The position numbers were made by a program, and so were the translations under genes. Of a stretch of DNA of 64,000 bases, positions 56,314-64,000 are shown piece by piece (position 1 is the first letter of the stretch; each line of letters begins with the position of its first letter). Origin of the DNA: Bacteroidales bacterium. GTDB lineage: Bacteria; Bacteroidota; Bacteroidia; Bacteroidales; UBA932. Under the pieces are notes generated by a model. It was not told the DNA's origin, did no database searches, and was given only the letters and a program-made list of their open reading frames with translations. The stretch covers positions 1 to 64,000 of the forward strand of contig JAEEXQ010000002.1 in the NCBI GenBank assembly GCA_016287875.1, read 5' to 3'.

Positions 56314-57399
56314 ATGAAAACAAAAACCAATCTTCTGTGCGCCTTTGCCGCGCTTTCGCTTTTTTCCGTCGTTTCCTGTGTTTCCCCTGTCAAAGAGGCT
56401 GCCGAACCCGCGACGCTACGTCTGCGTTTCGATGCCTCCACCCGCTCTTCGGGAGCTCCGTCCGATGCGGCCTTCTATACTCTGGACATCTCCGCCAGCG
56501 ATGGAAGTTCCATTTTCCGCGGGCCTTGGAGCGACCGTCCTTCTGAATTCAAACTTTATGCCGACACCTATACGGTATCCGTATATTCTTCGGAGTTCGA
56601 GGATCCGTGCTTCGACGACCCTCAGTTCGGCGACAGCAAGAGCGTGGTCCTTGCCGACGGGCAGGTGGCCGAAGTGCAGCTCGTGGCATCGCAGATGAAC
56701 GCCGGCATCAGGGTACTTTTCAGCGAGAAGTTCATCGCCAGCTACAAGGAGGGAGCGGTGTTCCTCAGGAGCAGCGAAGGCACGCTCGCGCTAGGGTATT
56801 CCGAGACAAGGACGGCCTTTTTCAAGCCCGGCCCCGTGGTCATCCTCCTGAATTACAAGGGGAAAACCTATACCGTGCATTCCATGGTGCTGAATGCCGG
56901 GGAGATAATGTGCCTGAGCCTTACGGTGTCGGAAGAAATGCCCAAGGCCCTGTCCGTATCGCTCTTGGACTGCAGCGTGAGGGTGGATACCTCCAGGGTA
57001 TGGAAAGAAGAGAGTTTGGCCTGGAACGGGTCATCTTCCGGAACGGGACCTGTGGACAATCCGGGCGAGGTGCTGAGTGTTTCGGAGGCCAGAGACAAAG
57101 CCGGTTCCAAGGATGTCTGGGTGTGCGGATACATAGTCGGGGGAGACCTGAGTTCGTCATCCTGCTCTTTCTCCTCGCCCTTTTCGGCCCGCACGAATAT
57201 GATGATAGCAGACGATGTTTCCTGCCGGGAAAGGGAAGAATGTATGAGCGTGCAATTGTCCCAGGGGGATATAAGGAATGCTCTGAACCTGGTGGATAAT
57301 CCTGCGGTGCTGGGTAGGAAAGTCTGGCTCCGCGGAGACGTGGTGGCGGCCTACTATAAATTGCCGGGCCTGCAGAATCTGAAGGAATACAGATTGTAA
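56314..57399 (+). CDS. DUF4493/DUF6359-type lipoprotein
   Basis: A 361-residue lipoprotein of unknown function. The start at 56314 gives a signal peptide with lipobox FSVVSC (Cys near 22). Residues 38-220 resemble the DUF4493 domain: ADTYTVSVYSSEFEDPCFDDPQFGDS, QVAEVQLVASQMNAGIRVLFSE and a late LSLTVSEEMP. After a Ser/Gly/Pro linker (about 238-250), residues 250-361 match the OB-fold-like DUF6359 domain (SVSEARDKAGSKDVWVCGYIVGG, RTNMMIADD, LGRKVWLRGDVVAAYYKLPGL). Such two-part proteins are typical of the Bacteroidales cell surface. It is convergent with tRNA-Gly, 3 bp apart. Confidence 0.75.
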   Translation: MKTKTNLLCAFAALSLFSVVSCVSPVKEAAEPATLRLRFDASTRSSGAPSDAAFYTLDISASDGSSIFRGPWSDRPSEFKLYADTYTVSVYSSEFEDPCFDDPQFGDSKSVVLADGQVAEVQLVASQMNAGIRVLFSEKFIASYKEGAVFLRSSEGTLALGYSETRTAFFKPGPVVILLNYKGKTYTVHSMVLNAGEIMCLSLTVSEEMPKALSVSLLDCSVRVDTSRVWKEESLAWNGSSSGTGPVDNPGEVLSVSEARDKAGSKDVWVCGYIVGGDLSSSSCSFSSPFSARTNMMIADDVSCREREECMSVQLSQGDIRNALNLVDNPAVLGRKVWLRGDVVAAYYKLPGLQNLKEYRL

Positions 57400-57402
57400 T
57401 CG

Positions 57403-57473
57403 AGCAGGATAAGGGAGTCGAACCCTCCTCCTTGGCTTGGGAAGCCAATGCACTACCGATGTGCTAATCCTGC
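57403..57473 (-). tRNA. tRNA-Gly(CCC)
   Basis: A 71 nt cloverleaf on the minus strand. The acceptor is GCAGGAT/ATCCTGC and the D stem GCAC/GTGC. The anticodon stem TTGGC/GCCAA has loop TTCCCAA, giving anticodon CCC. The T arm carries TTCGACT. CCA is not encoded, unlike tRNA-Arg in this window. A minus-strand TATGTTTG box is at 57485-57492. Confidence 0.93.
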
Positions 57474-57484
57474 TTAAAGTGGTG

Positions 57485-57531
57485 CAAACATAGGCAAAAT
57501 TTTTGTAATAGCCAATATTTAGTTAAATTTG
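57485..57531. promoter_or_regulatory. Divergent promoters of tRNA-Gly and secA
   Basis: TATGTTTG on the minus strand (57485-57492), 11 nt from the tRNA; TAAATTTG on the plus strand (57524-57531), 23 nt from the secA ATG. Confidence 0.65.
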
Positions 57532-57554
57532 CAGACTACACTTATTTATTATTT

Positions 57555-60500
57555 ATGGCATTAGCAGACATCATCAAAGCTCTGTTCGGTTCAAAGGCAG
57601 ATCGCGACTACAAGGCAGTCAAGCCGCTCCTGAACAAGATCCTTTCATCATACGAAGAAATTGACAAATTGTCAGCGGACGAGCTCCGCGCACATTCGGC
57701 GAAATTACGTGCATATCTGCGCGAGGTCGAGAAGCCTTTCGAGGACCGTATAGCCCAGATCCGTCTCGAGCTCGACAAGGACATCCCCGTCTCCGAAAAG
57801 GAGAAGCTCGCCACAGAGTCCGACAAACTCGTCAAGGATGAAGATGAGGCCATAGAGAAGGCTCTCAACGAGATTCTTCCCGAAGCTTTCGCCATAGTGA
57901 AGTCCACCGCCCGCCGCCTCGCCCAGAACGAGAGCATCACCGTCGTTGCCAACGATTTCGACCGCAACCTCGCCGCCACTCACGACTTCGTGACCATCGA
58001 TGGCGACAAAGCCATCTACCGCAACAAATGGATGGCCGGAGGCAACGAAATCACCTGGGATATGGTGCACTACGACGTGCAGCTCATCGGCGGTATAGCC
58101 CTCCACGAGGGCAAGATTGCGGAAATGGCCACCGGTGAAGGTAAGACCCTGGTCGCAACCCTCCCGGTTTTCCTGAACGCGCTTGCAGGCAAGGGCGTCC
58201 ACGTGGTCACCGTCAACGACTACCTGTCGAAGCGTGACTCCGAGTGGATGGGGCCCCTCTATATGTTCCACGGTCTCAGCGTGGACTGTATCGACAAGCA
58301 CCAGCCCAACTCCGACGCACGCCGCCGTGCCTATGAATGCGATATCACCTTCGGTACCAACAACGAGTTCGGTTTCGACTATCTGCGCGACAATATGGCC
58401 ATCAACACCGATGACCTCGTGCAGCGCAAGCACCACTATGCCATCGTGGACGAGGTCGACTCCGTGCTCATCGACGATGCCCGTACCCCGCTCATCATCT
58501 CCGGCCCCGTGGCCAAGGCCGAGGACGACGGCCAGTATATGGAATTCCGTCCCTATGTTGAAAGGCTCTACCAGGCCCAGCGTACCTTGGTGAACCAGGT
58601 GCTGAACGATGCCAAGAAAGCTATCGCGGCCGGTGACGAGGAAGAGGGAGGAAAGCTCCTCCTGCGTGCCCACAAGGGCCTTCCCAAATATTCCCCGCTT
58701 ATCAAGTTCCTCAGCGAGCAGGGTATGAAAGTGCTGCTGCAGAAGGCCGAGAACTACTATATGCAGGATAACGAAAGGGAGATGCCTGTGGTTACCGACC
58801 CTCTGTACTTCGTGATCAACGAGCAGCTCCACTCCGTCGATATGACCGACAAGGGCCACGAGGTCCTGGCCAACGCCGTTGGGGACGATGATTTCTTCGT
58901 CATCCCCGACGTGGGCAGCGGAATCGCCACCATACAGAATGCCGGCGGACTCTCCCTGGAAGAGAAGCAGCGCCGCAAGGATGCCCTGATGGAGGATTTC
59001 TCCCTCAAGAGCGAGCGTATCCATACCGTAAACCAGCTGCTCAAGGCCTACACGATGTTCGAGAAGGATATCGACTACATCATCGTGGACGGCAAGATCA
59101 AGATCGTCGACGAGCAGACCGGACGCGTTATGGAAGGCCGCCGCTGGAGCGACGGTCTGCACCAGGCCGTAGAAGCCAAGGAAAACGTCAAGGTCGAGGC
59201 TGCAACCCAGACCTTTGCGACCATCACCCTGCAGAACTACTTCAGGATGTATCACAAGCTTTCCGGTATGACCGGTACGGCCGAGACCGAGGCAGGTGAG
59301 TTCTGGAGCATCTACAAGCTGGACGTGATGGTGATCCCGACCAACCGTCCGGTTATCCGCGACGACCAGGACGACCTCATCTACAAGACTAAGAAAGCCA
59401 AATATGCAGCCGTCATCAACCGCATAGTGGAACTCTCTTCCGCCGGGCGTCCGGTGCTGGTGGGTACCACCGATGTCGAGACTTCCGAACTGCTGAGCCG
59501 CATGCTCAAGATGCGTGGCATACGTCATAACGTCTTGAATGCGAAGGAGAATGCCAGGGAGGCGGAAATCGTCGCCCAGGCCGGCCAGAGCAGCACAGTT
59601 ACCATCGCCACCAATATGGCCGGCCGTGGTACCGACATCAAGCTTTCGCCCGAGGTGAAGGCCGCCGGCGGCCTTGCCATCATCGGTACCGAGCGTCACG
59701 ACAGCCGCCGTGTCGACCGTCAGCTCCGAGGCCGAAGCGGCCGTCAGGGAGATCCCGGTTCTTCGGTGTTCTACATTTCCCTCGAAGATAAGCTGATGCG
59801 GCTTTTCGGTTCCGAGCGCATAGCCAGCGTGGTTGACCGTCTGGGAATGAAGGATGACGAGGCCCTCGAGAGCTCAATGCTGTCCTCCACCATCGAACGC
59901 GCCCAGAAGAAGGTCGAAGAGAACAACTTCGGCATACGTAAGCGCCTGCTCGAATATGACGATGTGATGAACTATCAGCGCGAGGCCATCTACTCCCGCC
60001 GCCGCAATGCTATCAGCGGCGAGAAGATCGAGATCGACCTCAGCAATATGATGATAGATACCGCATCCCTTATCGTGGACCAGTGCAAGGGAATGGAATT
60101 CGACGAGTTCCAGGAGACCTTGATGGCCAAGCTTTCGATAGATGCCGGTTTCGACGCCGACTTCTACTCCCACGCCAAGGATGACGAGATAGTGAATGCC
60201 CTCATCAAGCATATGCAGGAGGTTTACGGCCGCAGGATGTCCGTGCTGGTCGAGAAGCTTTCTCCTATCATCAAGAATGTCTATGAGAAGCAGGGACAGA
60301 TGTACCAGAACATCGCCATTCCCGTTTCCGACGGCCGTAAGACTATGACGGTGTCGGTGAACCTCGAGAAGGCCTACAACAGCGAGGGCCGCGAGGTCGG
60401 CAAGACTCTCAGCAAGAACATCATACTATATCAGATCGACGAGCATTGGAAGCAGCATCTGCGCGATATGGACGACCTCAAGCAGAGCGTCCAGAATGCT

Positions 60501-60833
60501 TCCTACGAGCAGAAGGATCCTATAGTGGTGTACAAGCTGGAGAGCTACAACCTCTTTGCCTCGATGCTTGAATCCCTGAACCAGGATGTGCTCAGTTTCC
60601 TCTTGCGTGCCTTCGTGCCGCTGCGCGATGCTTCCGAGGCGGGCAACCGCCCTGCTATGCGTCCCCGCCAGGATATGTCCACCCTGCAGGCAGGCCGCCA
60701 GGACCTCACGACCAACGGCGAGCAGAGGCCCAACGGCCCCGTGAAGGTCGAGAAGAAGATAGGGCGCAACGAGCCTTGCCCTTGCGGCAGCGGCCTCAAG
60801 TACAAGAATTGCCACGGAAAGGGCCTAGTGTAG
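57555..60833 (+). CDS. secA: Preprotein translocase ATPase SecA
   Basis: A 1092-residue SecA motor that drives proteins through SecYEG. Walker A is [11 protein letters not shown] and Walker [21 protein letters not shown]. The second motor half has [16 protein letters not shown] and [20 protein letters not shown]. The scaffold and helical wing carry [18 protein letters not shown] and [24 protein letters not shown]. The zinc C-tail [14 protein letters not shown] binds SecB or phospholipid. It is longer than E. coli SecA (901), with inserts in the first motor domain, which is usual in Bacteroidota. A bactofilin gene follows 21 bp later. Confidence 0.98.
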   Translation: MALADIIKALFGSKADRDYKAVKPLLNKILSSYEEIDKLSADELRAHSAKLRAYLREVEKPFEDRIAQIRLELDKDIPVSEKEKLATESDKLVKDEDEAIEKALNEILPEAFAIVKSTARRLAQNESITVVANDFDRNLAATHDFVTIDGDKAIYRNKWMAGGNEITWDMVHYDVQLIGGIALHEGKIAEMATGEGKTLVATLPVFLNALAGKGVHVVTVNDYLSKRDSEWMGPLYMFHGLSVDCIDKHQPNSDARRRAYECDITFGTNNEFGFDYLRDNMAINTDDLVQRKHHYAIVDEVDSVLIDDARTPLIISGPVAKAEDDGQYMEFRPYVERLYQAQRTLVNQVLNDAKKAIAAGDEEEGGKLLLRAHKGLPKYSPLIKFLSEQGMKVLLQKAENYYMQDNEREMPVVTDPLYFVINEQLHSVDMTDKGHEVLANAVGDDDFFVIPDVGSGIATIQNAGGLSLEEKQRRKDALMEDFSLKSERIHTVNQLLKAYTMFEKDIDYIIVDGKIKIVDEQTGRVMEGRRWSDGLHQAVEAKENVKVEAATQTFATITLQNYFRMYHKLSGMTGTAETEAGEFWSIYKLDVMVIPTNRPVIRDDQDDLIYKTKKAKYAAVINRIVELSSAGRPVLVGTTDVETSELLSRMLKMRGIRHNVLNAKENAREAEIVAQAGQSSTVTIATNMAGRGTDIKLSPEVKAAGGLAIIGTERHDSRRVDRQLRGRSGRQGDPGSSVFYISLEDKLMRLFGSERIASVVDRLGMKDDEALESSMLSSTIERAQKKVEENNFGIRKRLLEYDDVMNYQREAIYSRRRNAISGEKIEIDLSNMMIDTASLIVDQCKGMEFDEFQETLMAKLSIDAGFDADFYSHAKDDEIVNALIKHMQEVYGRRMSVLVEKLSPIIKNVYEKQGQMYQNIAIPVSDGRKTMTVSVNLEKAYNSEGREVGKTLSKNIILYQIDEHWKQHLRDMDDLKQSVQNASYEQKDPIVVYKLESYNLFASMLESLNQDVLSFLLRAFVPLRDASEAGNRPAMRPRQDMSTLQAGRQDLTTNGEQRPNGPVKVEKKIGRNEPCPCGSGLKYKNCHGKGLV

Positions 60834-60854
60834 AAATCAAATAACACCGCACAT

Positions 60855-61271
60855 ATGATTAACAACAACAAACCATCAGCTCCCGTAGTGGACGCAAACA
60901 TTGTCAGCCACATCTCTTCTGGAACCATAGTCAAAGGAGAGATTTCGTCGGTTGCCGACATCCGCGTCGACGGGGCGGTCCAGGGAAAGGTCTTCTCCAA
61001 AGGCCGCGTGGTAGTGGGAGAGGAAGCCTGCCTCACCGGGACCCTGGCTTGCAACAATGTCGATTTCTGGGGAAAAATCGAAGGGGATGTCTATGTCAAG
61101 GACACTTTCTCCCTTAAAGGTACTGCGGCAGTCAACGGTAACATTCACGTACGCCGTCTCCAGGTGGAGATGGGCGCACAGATCAATGGCACCTGCAGCA
61201 TGATTACCGAAGAGGATTACGATACATTCGTCAAGGACGTAATCACCACCGACGCACCCGAGATCGACTAA
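60855..61271 (+). CDS. Bactofilin (polymer-forming cytoskeletal protein)
   Basis: A 138-residue bactofilin. The DUF583 beta-helix core spans about 15-118: SHISSGTIVKGEISSVADIRVDGAVQGKV, VVVGEEACLTGTL, IEGDVYVKDTFSLKGTAAVNGNI. It has short unstructured ends, as is typical. It should polymerise at the membrane to shape the cell or position wall enzymes. An M23 peptidase is often adjacent in other genomes but not here. It is probably co-transcribed with secA, and its terminator lies inside the convergent next gene. Confidence 0.93.
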   Translation: MINNNKPSAPVVDANIVSHISSGTIVKGEISSVADIRVDGAVQGKVFSKGRVVVGEEACLTGTLACNNVDFWGKIEGDVYVKDTFSLKGTAAVNGNIHVRRLQVEMGAQINGTCSMITEEDYDTFVKDVITTDAPEID

Positions 61272-61279
61272 GCCATTGC

Positions 61280-61657
61280 TCAGCCGAATTCCGGAGCCCG
61301 CCTGAGATTGTACAGGCGGGCTTCGGTTTTATTGTAGCTGATGTCGAAGCAGCGGTACTCGTGACGTCCGTTGCGACGTTTGCAGAATCCTGTCACATAT
61401 TCGTCGCGGAATCCCATCTCGCCCAGAGCCAGTATTTCCGGGGCTTTCTCTTTGGAGTCCAGCATCATTTCCAGAATCTTGTAATTCCTCCACAAGGCGC
61501 CGAAAACCCTTTCCTTTCGGCGTTTCTCGGAGAGGGTTATATGATTGTGCCACTCGTTCTTGCATCTGCCGCAGCAGAATATCTTGTCCGTCCTTCCGGA
61601 CAATGGGGCACCGCAGTTTATGCAGCGCTTCTGCTCGTATTTGTCCTTGTTGTCCAT
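61280..61657 (-). CDS. Small zinc-ribbon protein, function unknown
   Basis: A 125-residue protein. Near its N-terminus is a four-cysteine zinc ribbon, KRCINCGAPLSGRTDKIFCCGRCKNEWHNH (residues 10-39), with CxxC pairs. The remainder is helical and basic, ending NKTEARLYNLRRAPEFG. The start at 61657 is chosen because the upstream frame has a poly-Lys stretch and no promoter box; a longer form to 61747 cannot be excluded. The fold resembles DUF2116-like zinc ribbons. The last codons overlap a terminator for the convergent bactofilin gene. Confidence 0.7.
   Translation of the reverse strand: MDNKDKYEQKRCINCGAPLSGRTDKIFCCGRCKNEWHNHITLSEKRRKERVFGALWRNYKILEMMLDSKEKAPEILALGEMGFRDEYVTGFCKRRNGRHEYRCFDISYNKTEARLYNLRRAPEFG
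61292..61328 (+). terminator. Terminator of secA-bactofilin inside the opposing gene
   Basis: A 13 bp stem CGGAGCCCGCCTG/CAGGCGGGCTTCG (61292-61304 with 61313-61325, one G.T pair, 8 nt loop) followed by GTTTTATT. It lies wholly within the 3' coding end of the zinc-ribbon gene. Confidence 0.82.
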
Positions 61658-61825
61658 CGCTTTTTTTTTGTTCCTAATATGGGAATCATCCGTGTAAAAG
61701 AAAAAAATATCGGCCAAACTTAAATTATTTAAAGTTTTGGCGGACAATCAATTATTTCTTATGCACCGTTTAAAACTTAAATAATACCGTCGCAAACAGC
61801 TAAAATGAGAATTGTTTCCGATGAT

Positions 61826-61881
61826 TCTTTGGTCCGGGCCGGACGATGCGGTTCCTTTGCATCGGACAAATAAACCAAAGA
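61826..61881 (+). promoter_or_regulatory. Structured leader before the SSB-like gene
   Basis: TCTTTGGT (61826-61833) and ACCAAAGA (61874-61881) are exact complements ending 2 nt before the ATG. They enclose CGATGC/GCATCG (61844-61849, 61859-61864) and a GC-rich CCGGGCCGG hairpin. This would make a three-way junction at the start codon. No clear TAnnTTTG box lies upstream, and a near-match (TTCCTTTG, 61852-61859) inside it would instead put the transcript start within the structure. Confidence 0.45.
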
Positions 61882-61883
61882 TT

Positions 61884-62231
61884 ATGGAACAGATCAACAA
61901 AATCGAATTGCGCGGCCTCGTGGGGACAGTGAAGCTCCAGGTGGTCGGAGAGAAGAAGGTGGCGCGTTTCACGGTGGCCACCAGCCTGGCGTACAACGAC
62001 AAGACCGGCGCCGCCGTCATCGAGACACAGTGGCACAATGTCAATGCCTGGGAAGGTAAGTATATTAATTGTCTGGAGCGCCTGCGCAAGGGCGACAAGG
62101 TTGGCCTGATAGGCAGGCTGCGCTACACCAAGTTCACCGGCTCCGACGGCCAGGAACACAACTCCACCGAAATCCTCGCCAACAGGCTTATAATAATAGA
62201 GGACGAAGATGTGCTTCAGTGCGAAATGTAG
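61884..62231 (+). CDS. ssb: Single-stranded DNA-binding protein family
   Basis: A 115-residue OB-fold protein of the SSB family. Features are NKIELRGLVGTVKLQVVGEKKVARFTVATS, WHNVNAWEGKY, LRKGDKVGLIGRLRYTKFTGSDGQEHNSTEILANRLIII. It ends right after the OB fold, with no acidic SSB tail, so it may be an accessory SSB or a primosomal-PriB-like paralogue rather than the main replicative one. The next gene's ATG overlaps it by 23 bp. Confidence 0.88.
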   Translation: MEQINKIELRGLVGTVKLQVVGEKKVARFTVATSLAYNDKTGAAVIETQWHNVNAWEGKYINCLERLRKGDKVGLIGRLRYTKFTGSDGQEHNSTEILANRLIIIEDEDVLQCEM

Positions 62232-64000
62232 TCTGCTGCTGCTCTTCTGTGCCGCGCTCGCAGGGTGCGCCGGGGCACGGAAAGCGCAGACGGCCAGGTC
62301 CGGGGCCTATGTCCCGGGGCTGGCCTTGGCAGACGATGCACAAATGCCCGACGTGCCGGCCGGAAAGCTCGTAAGCGATACGATGGTGGTAAAGGATTCC
62401 GAAGGGAGATATCTGTCCGTGATGAGAGCGGTGCGTGATGAAAATGGAGATATGGTTGCCAGCGACGTGATTTTACCGTCGATAGTCGTAGCATCTTTCA
62501 GGAATGTGGCGGAAAGGCAGGGAGTCGTGGACCTGAGATTCGATATAGAAGTTCCGGCGGAACTGACCGACAGCCGTTGGCAGATCAGGCTCACTCCGGT
62601 GATGCATATAGGAGGGGACAGCGTTCCGCTGGATCCTGTGTTCATAACGGGAAAGCATTACCGCGCAGCGCAGCTTAGAGGATATGAGAGATACTCGCGA
62701 TTCGAAGGAAAGATTGTGACGGATAGCTCCCTTTTTATACATACGAGGGAACTGGAACTCTTCCTAAGCAGGAATGTGCCCGGGCTTTACGGGCGCTCCG
62801 CCTTCGGGATAAGCGACAGGGAGGCCGCCGAGCACTACACCGACCAATTCCGCAAGAGACTCAACAGCAGGAGGGTAGGGCGACGGGAGAAGATGTTCCG
62901 CAGATATGTGAAATCCCCCATACGGACCGAGGCTCTAAGGCTGGATACCGTGGTGGCTGCCGACGGAGGAAACATACGTTACAGCTACGTGCAGACCTTG
63001 GGCGCGGGTCCGGATCTGAAGAAAGTCGAACTGGACCTGTCCGGCAGTATCTACGAAGAGGACAAGGTGCTGTGCGAACTGCCTAAATCCGGGCTGCTCA
63101 CCTTCTATATCAGTTCTCTGTCGTCTTTCGCGGACACCAGGGAGAAGTTCCTTACCAAGGTCGTGGAAAGGTCGGTCAGCGACCGGAACAGCTGTTATAT
63201 CGAGTTCCGGGCCGGGAAATCCGACATTAAGGAGGAACTTGGGTCCAATTTCGGCGAGATGGCGCGCATCAAGCGCAGCATACGCCAGATACTCGGCGAC
63301 GACAGGTTCGACCTTGATTCCGTGGTGATAACGGCCTACGCGTCCCCGGAAGGGTCGTCTGCGGCCAACGCAAGCCTGGCCTTGCGCCGCGCCGGGGCCG
63401 CTTCGGCCTTCTTCTCCGACTACACCCGCTTCCTTTCGGACAGCCTGTCTTCCGGAGGGCCTCCTCCCGAAGTGCGCTTCGTCTCCCACGGCGGAGGCGA
63501 GAACTGGGAACTGCTCGGCAAGCTGGTGAAGAACGACACCGTGCTGGGCCCCCGCGACAGGAAAGCCTGCCTCGAACGTATGGAAATCAAGGATCCGGAT
63601 GCCCGGGAAAGGGCCCTGCACGGCCTGGCGTGCTATCCCTACCTGCGTCGCAGACTCTACCCCAAGCTGCGTATGGTGCGCTTCGACTTCAGCCTCCACC
63701 GCAAGGGTCAGCAGAAAGACACCATCCACACCACGATCCCGGACACGCTCTACCGCCGGGGGGTGAAGGCCCTCTGCGAAAGGAAGTACGAGGAAGCCCT
63801 GGCCCTGCTGCTGCCTTACCGCGACTACAACACCGCGCTGGCCTTCCTTTCGCTTGGCAAGAACCATAATGCGATGCAGATACTCCGCAGCCTGACGCCC
63901 AGCCCGGATACCAACTATATGATGGCCATAGTCTATTCCCGTTTCGGCGACGACCGCAATGCCGTGCGGCATTATCTGGACGCCTGCGCCGAAGACCACA
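62209..64000 (+). CDS. OmpA-domain lipoprotein with TPR-like C-terminus, 3' end outside window
   Basis: An open frame running off the right edge, at least 597 residues. The ATG at 62209 overlaps the SSB gene and starts a lipoprotein signal (CSLLLLFCAALAGC, Cys20). Residues about 85-150 form a beta domain with DLRFDIEVPAELTDSRWQIRLTPV. An OmpA-like peptidoglycan-binding domain follows (IEFRAGKSDI ... VITAYASPEGSSAANASLALRRA, about 340-400). The visible end has helical repeat-like segments (YEEALALLLPYRDYNTALAFL) resembling TPR. It probably links the outer membrane to peptidoglycan, similar to OmpA proteins in Bacteroidota fimbrial or cell-envelope loci, but the partner genes are not in view. 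Confidence 0.8.
   Translation, partial: MCFSAKCSLLLLFCAALAGCAGARKAQTARSGAYVPGLALADDAQMPDVPAGKLVSDTMVVKDSEGRYLSVMRAVRDENGDMVASDVILPSIVVASFRNVAERQGVVDLRFDIEVPAELTDSRWQIRLTPVMHIGGDSVPLDPVFITGKHYRAAQLRGYERYSRFEGKIVTDSSLFIHTRELELFLSRNVPGLYGRSAFGISDREAAEHYTDQFRKRLNSRRVGRREKMFRRYVKSPIRTEALRLDTVVAADGGNIRYSYVQTLGAGPDLKKVELDLSGSIYEEDKVLCELPKSGLLTFYISSLSSFADTREKFLTKVVERSVSDRNSCYIEFRAGKSDIKEELGSNFGEMARIKRSIRQILGDDRFDLDSVVITAYASPEGSSAANASLALRRAGAASAFFSDYTRFLSDSLSSGGPPPEVRFVSHGGGENWELLGKLVKNDTVLGPRDRKACLERMEIKDPDARERALHGLACYPYLRRRLYPKLRMVRFDFSLHRKGQQKDTIHTTIPDTLYRRGVKALCERKYEEALALLLPYRDYNTALAFLSLGKNHNAMQILRSLTPSPDTNYMMAIVYSRFGDDRNAVRHYLDACAEDH

Noticed and set aside
1..64000. CRISPR array, IS element or prophage
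   Set aside because: No regularly spaced repeats, transposase, integrase or phage structural genes are visible on either strand.

Overview
The window is about 64 kb of a moderately GC-rich Bacteroidota chromosome, most likely order Bacteroidales and a gut-type anaerobe. The grounds are: promoters of the Bacteroidales type (a TAnnTTTG -7 box) in front of most transcription units; lipoprotein signal peptides with S/G-C lipoboxes; Bacteroidota families such as DUF4831, DUF4493/DUF6359, DUF3667, GH92, GH127 and an FKBP with a His/Cys tail; lipid A genes; and strictly anaerobic enzymes (pyruvate:ferredoxin oxidoreductase, anaerobic ribonucleotide reductase, a 2[4Fe-4S] ferredoxin). Family and genus cannot be fixed from this sequence. 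I see no rRNA, CRISPR array, insertion sequence, prophage or SusC/SusD pair.

Layout. 1-7.5 kb holds secreted carbohydrate and phosphoester enzymes: a GH92 mannosidase cut by the left edge, a metallophosphoesterase, a small surface protein, then GH28 and GH27 on the other strand. 7.5-15.5 kb holds a DUF3667 membrane protein, an alkD - SGNH esterase - sugar kinase operon, surE-lpxB, a Tat-type metallophosphoesterase and gapA. 15.9-19.5 kb is a LacI-regulated glycerol-3-phosphate-type module (regulator, dehydrogenase, OPA-family transporter) with a visible operator. 19.5-31.6 kb is a tightly spaced minus-strand run: POT peptide transporter, TIGR02757 protein, zeta-toxin-fold kinase, TldD, PmbA, FKBP isomerase, glycosyltransferase, TrkA, DUF389 and GH127. 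31.7-40.1 kb runs forward: LpxL-like acyltransferase, DUF4831, pepD, nrdDG, a lipocalin-like lipoprotein and rpsF-rpsR-rplI. 40.2-56 kb holds lipid activation and acylation genes, parE, DUF1573, ferredoxin, MTA/SAH nucleosidase, a mini-LysR protein, nifJ, fabD, tRNA-Arg with a fused downstream gene, a second acyl-CoA ligase and an M16 protease. 56-64 kb holds a DUF4493/DUF6359 lipoprotein, tRNA-Gly, secA, a bactofilin, an SSB-like protein and an OmpA-type lipoprotein cut by the right edge.

The most unusual content is not protein coding. Two gene-free gaps between convergent genes (3.9-4.35 kb and 15.55-15.93 kb) each carry a pair of about 160-180 bp foldback elements. The four copies share a G-rich core but have different outer arms, each complementary only to its own partner. 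An internal hairpin changes sequence between copies while keeping its pairing, and it keeps a U.G wobble on only one strand. This looks like a structured RNA or structure-selected repeat family. Other non-coding signals are a promoter-plus-terminator unit of about 70 nt at 56.13-56.21 kb, several genes whose promoter sits so close to the ATG that the mRNA should be leaderless, and a tRNA-Arg that directly abuts a protein gene.
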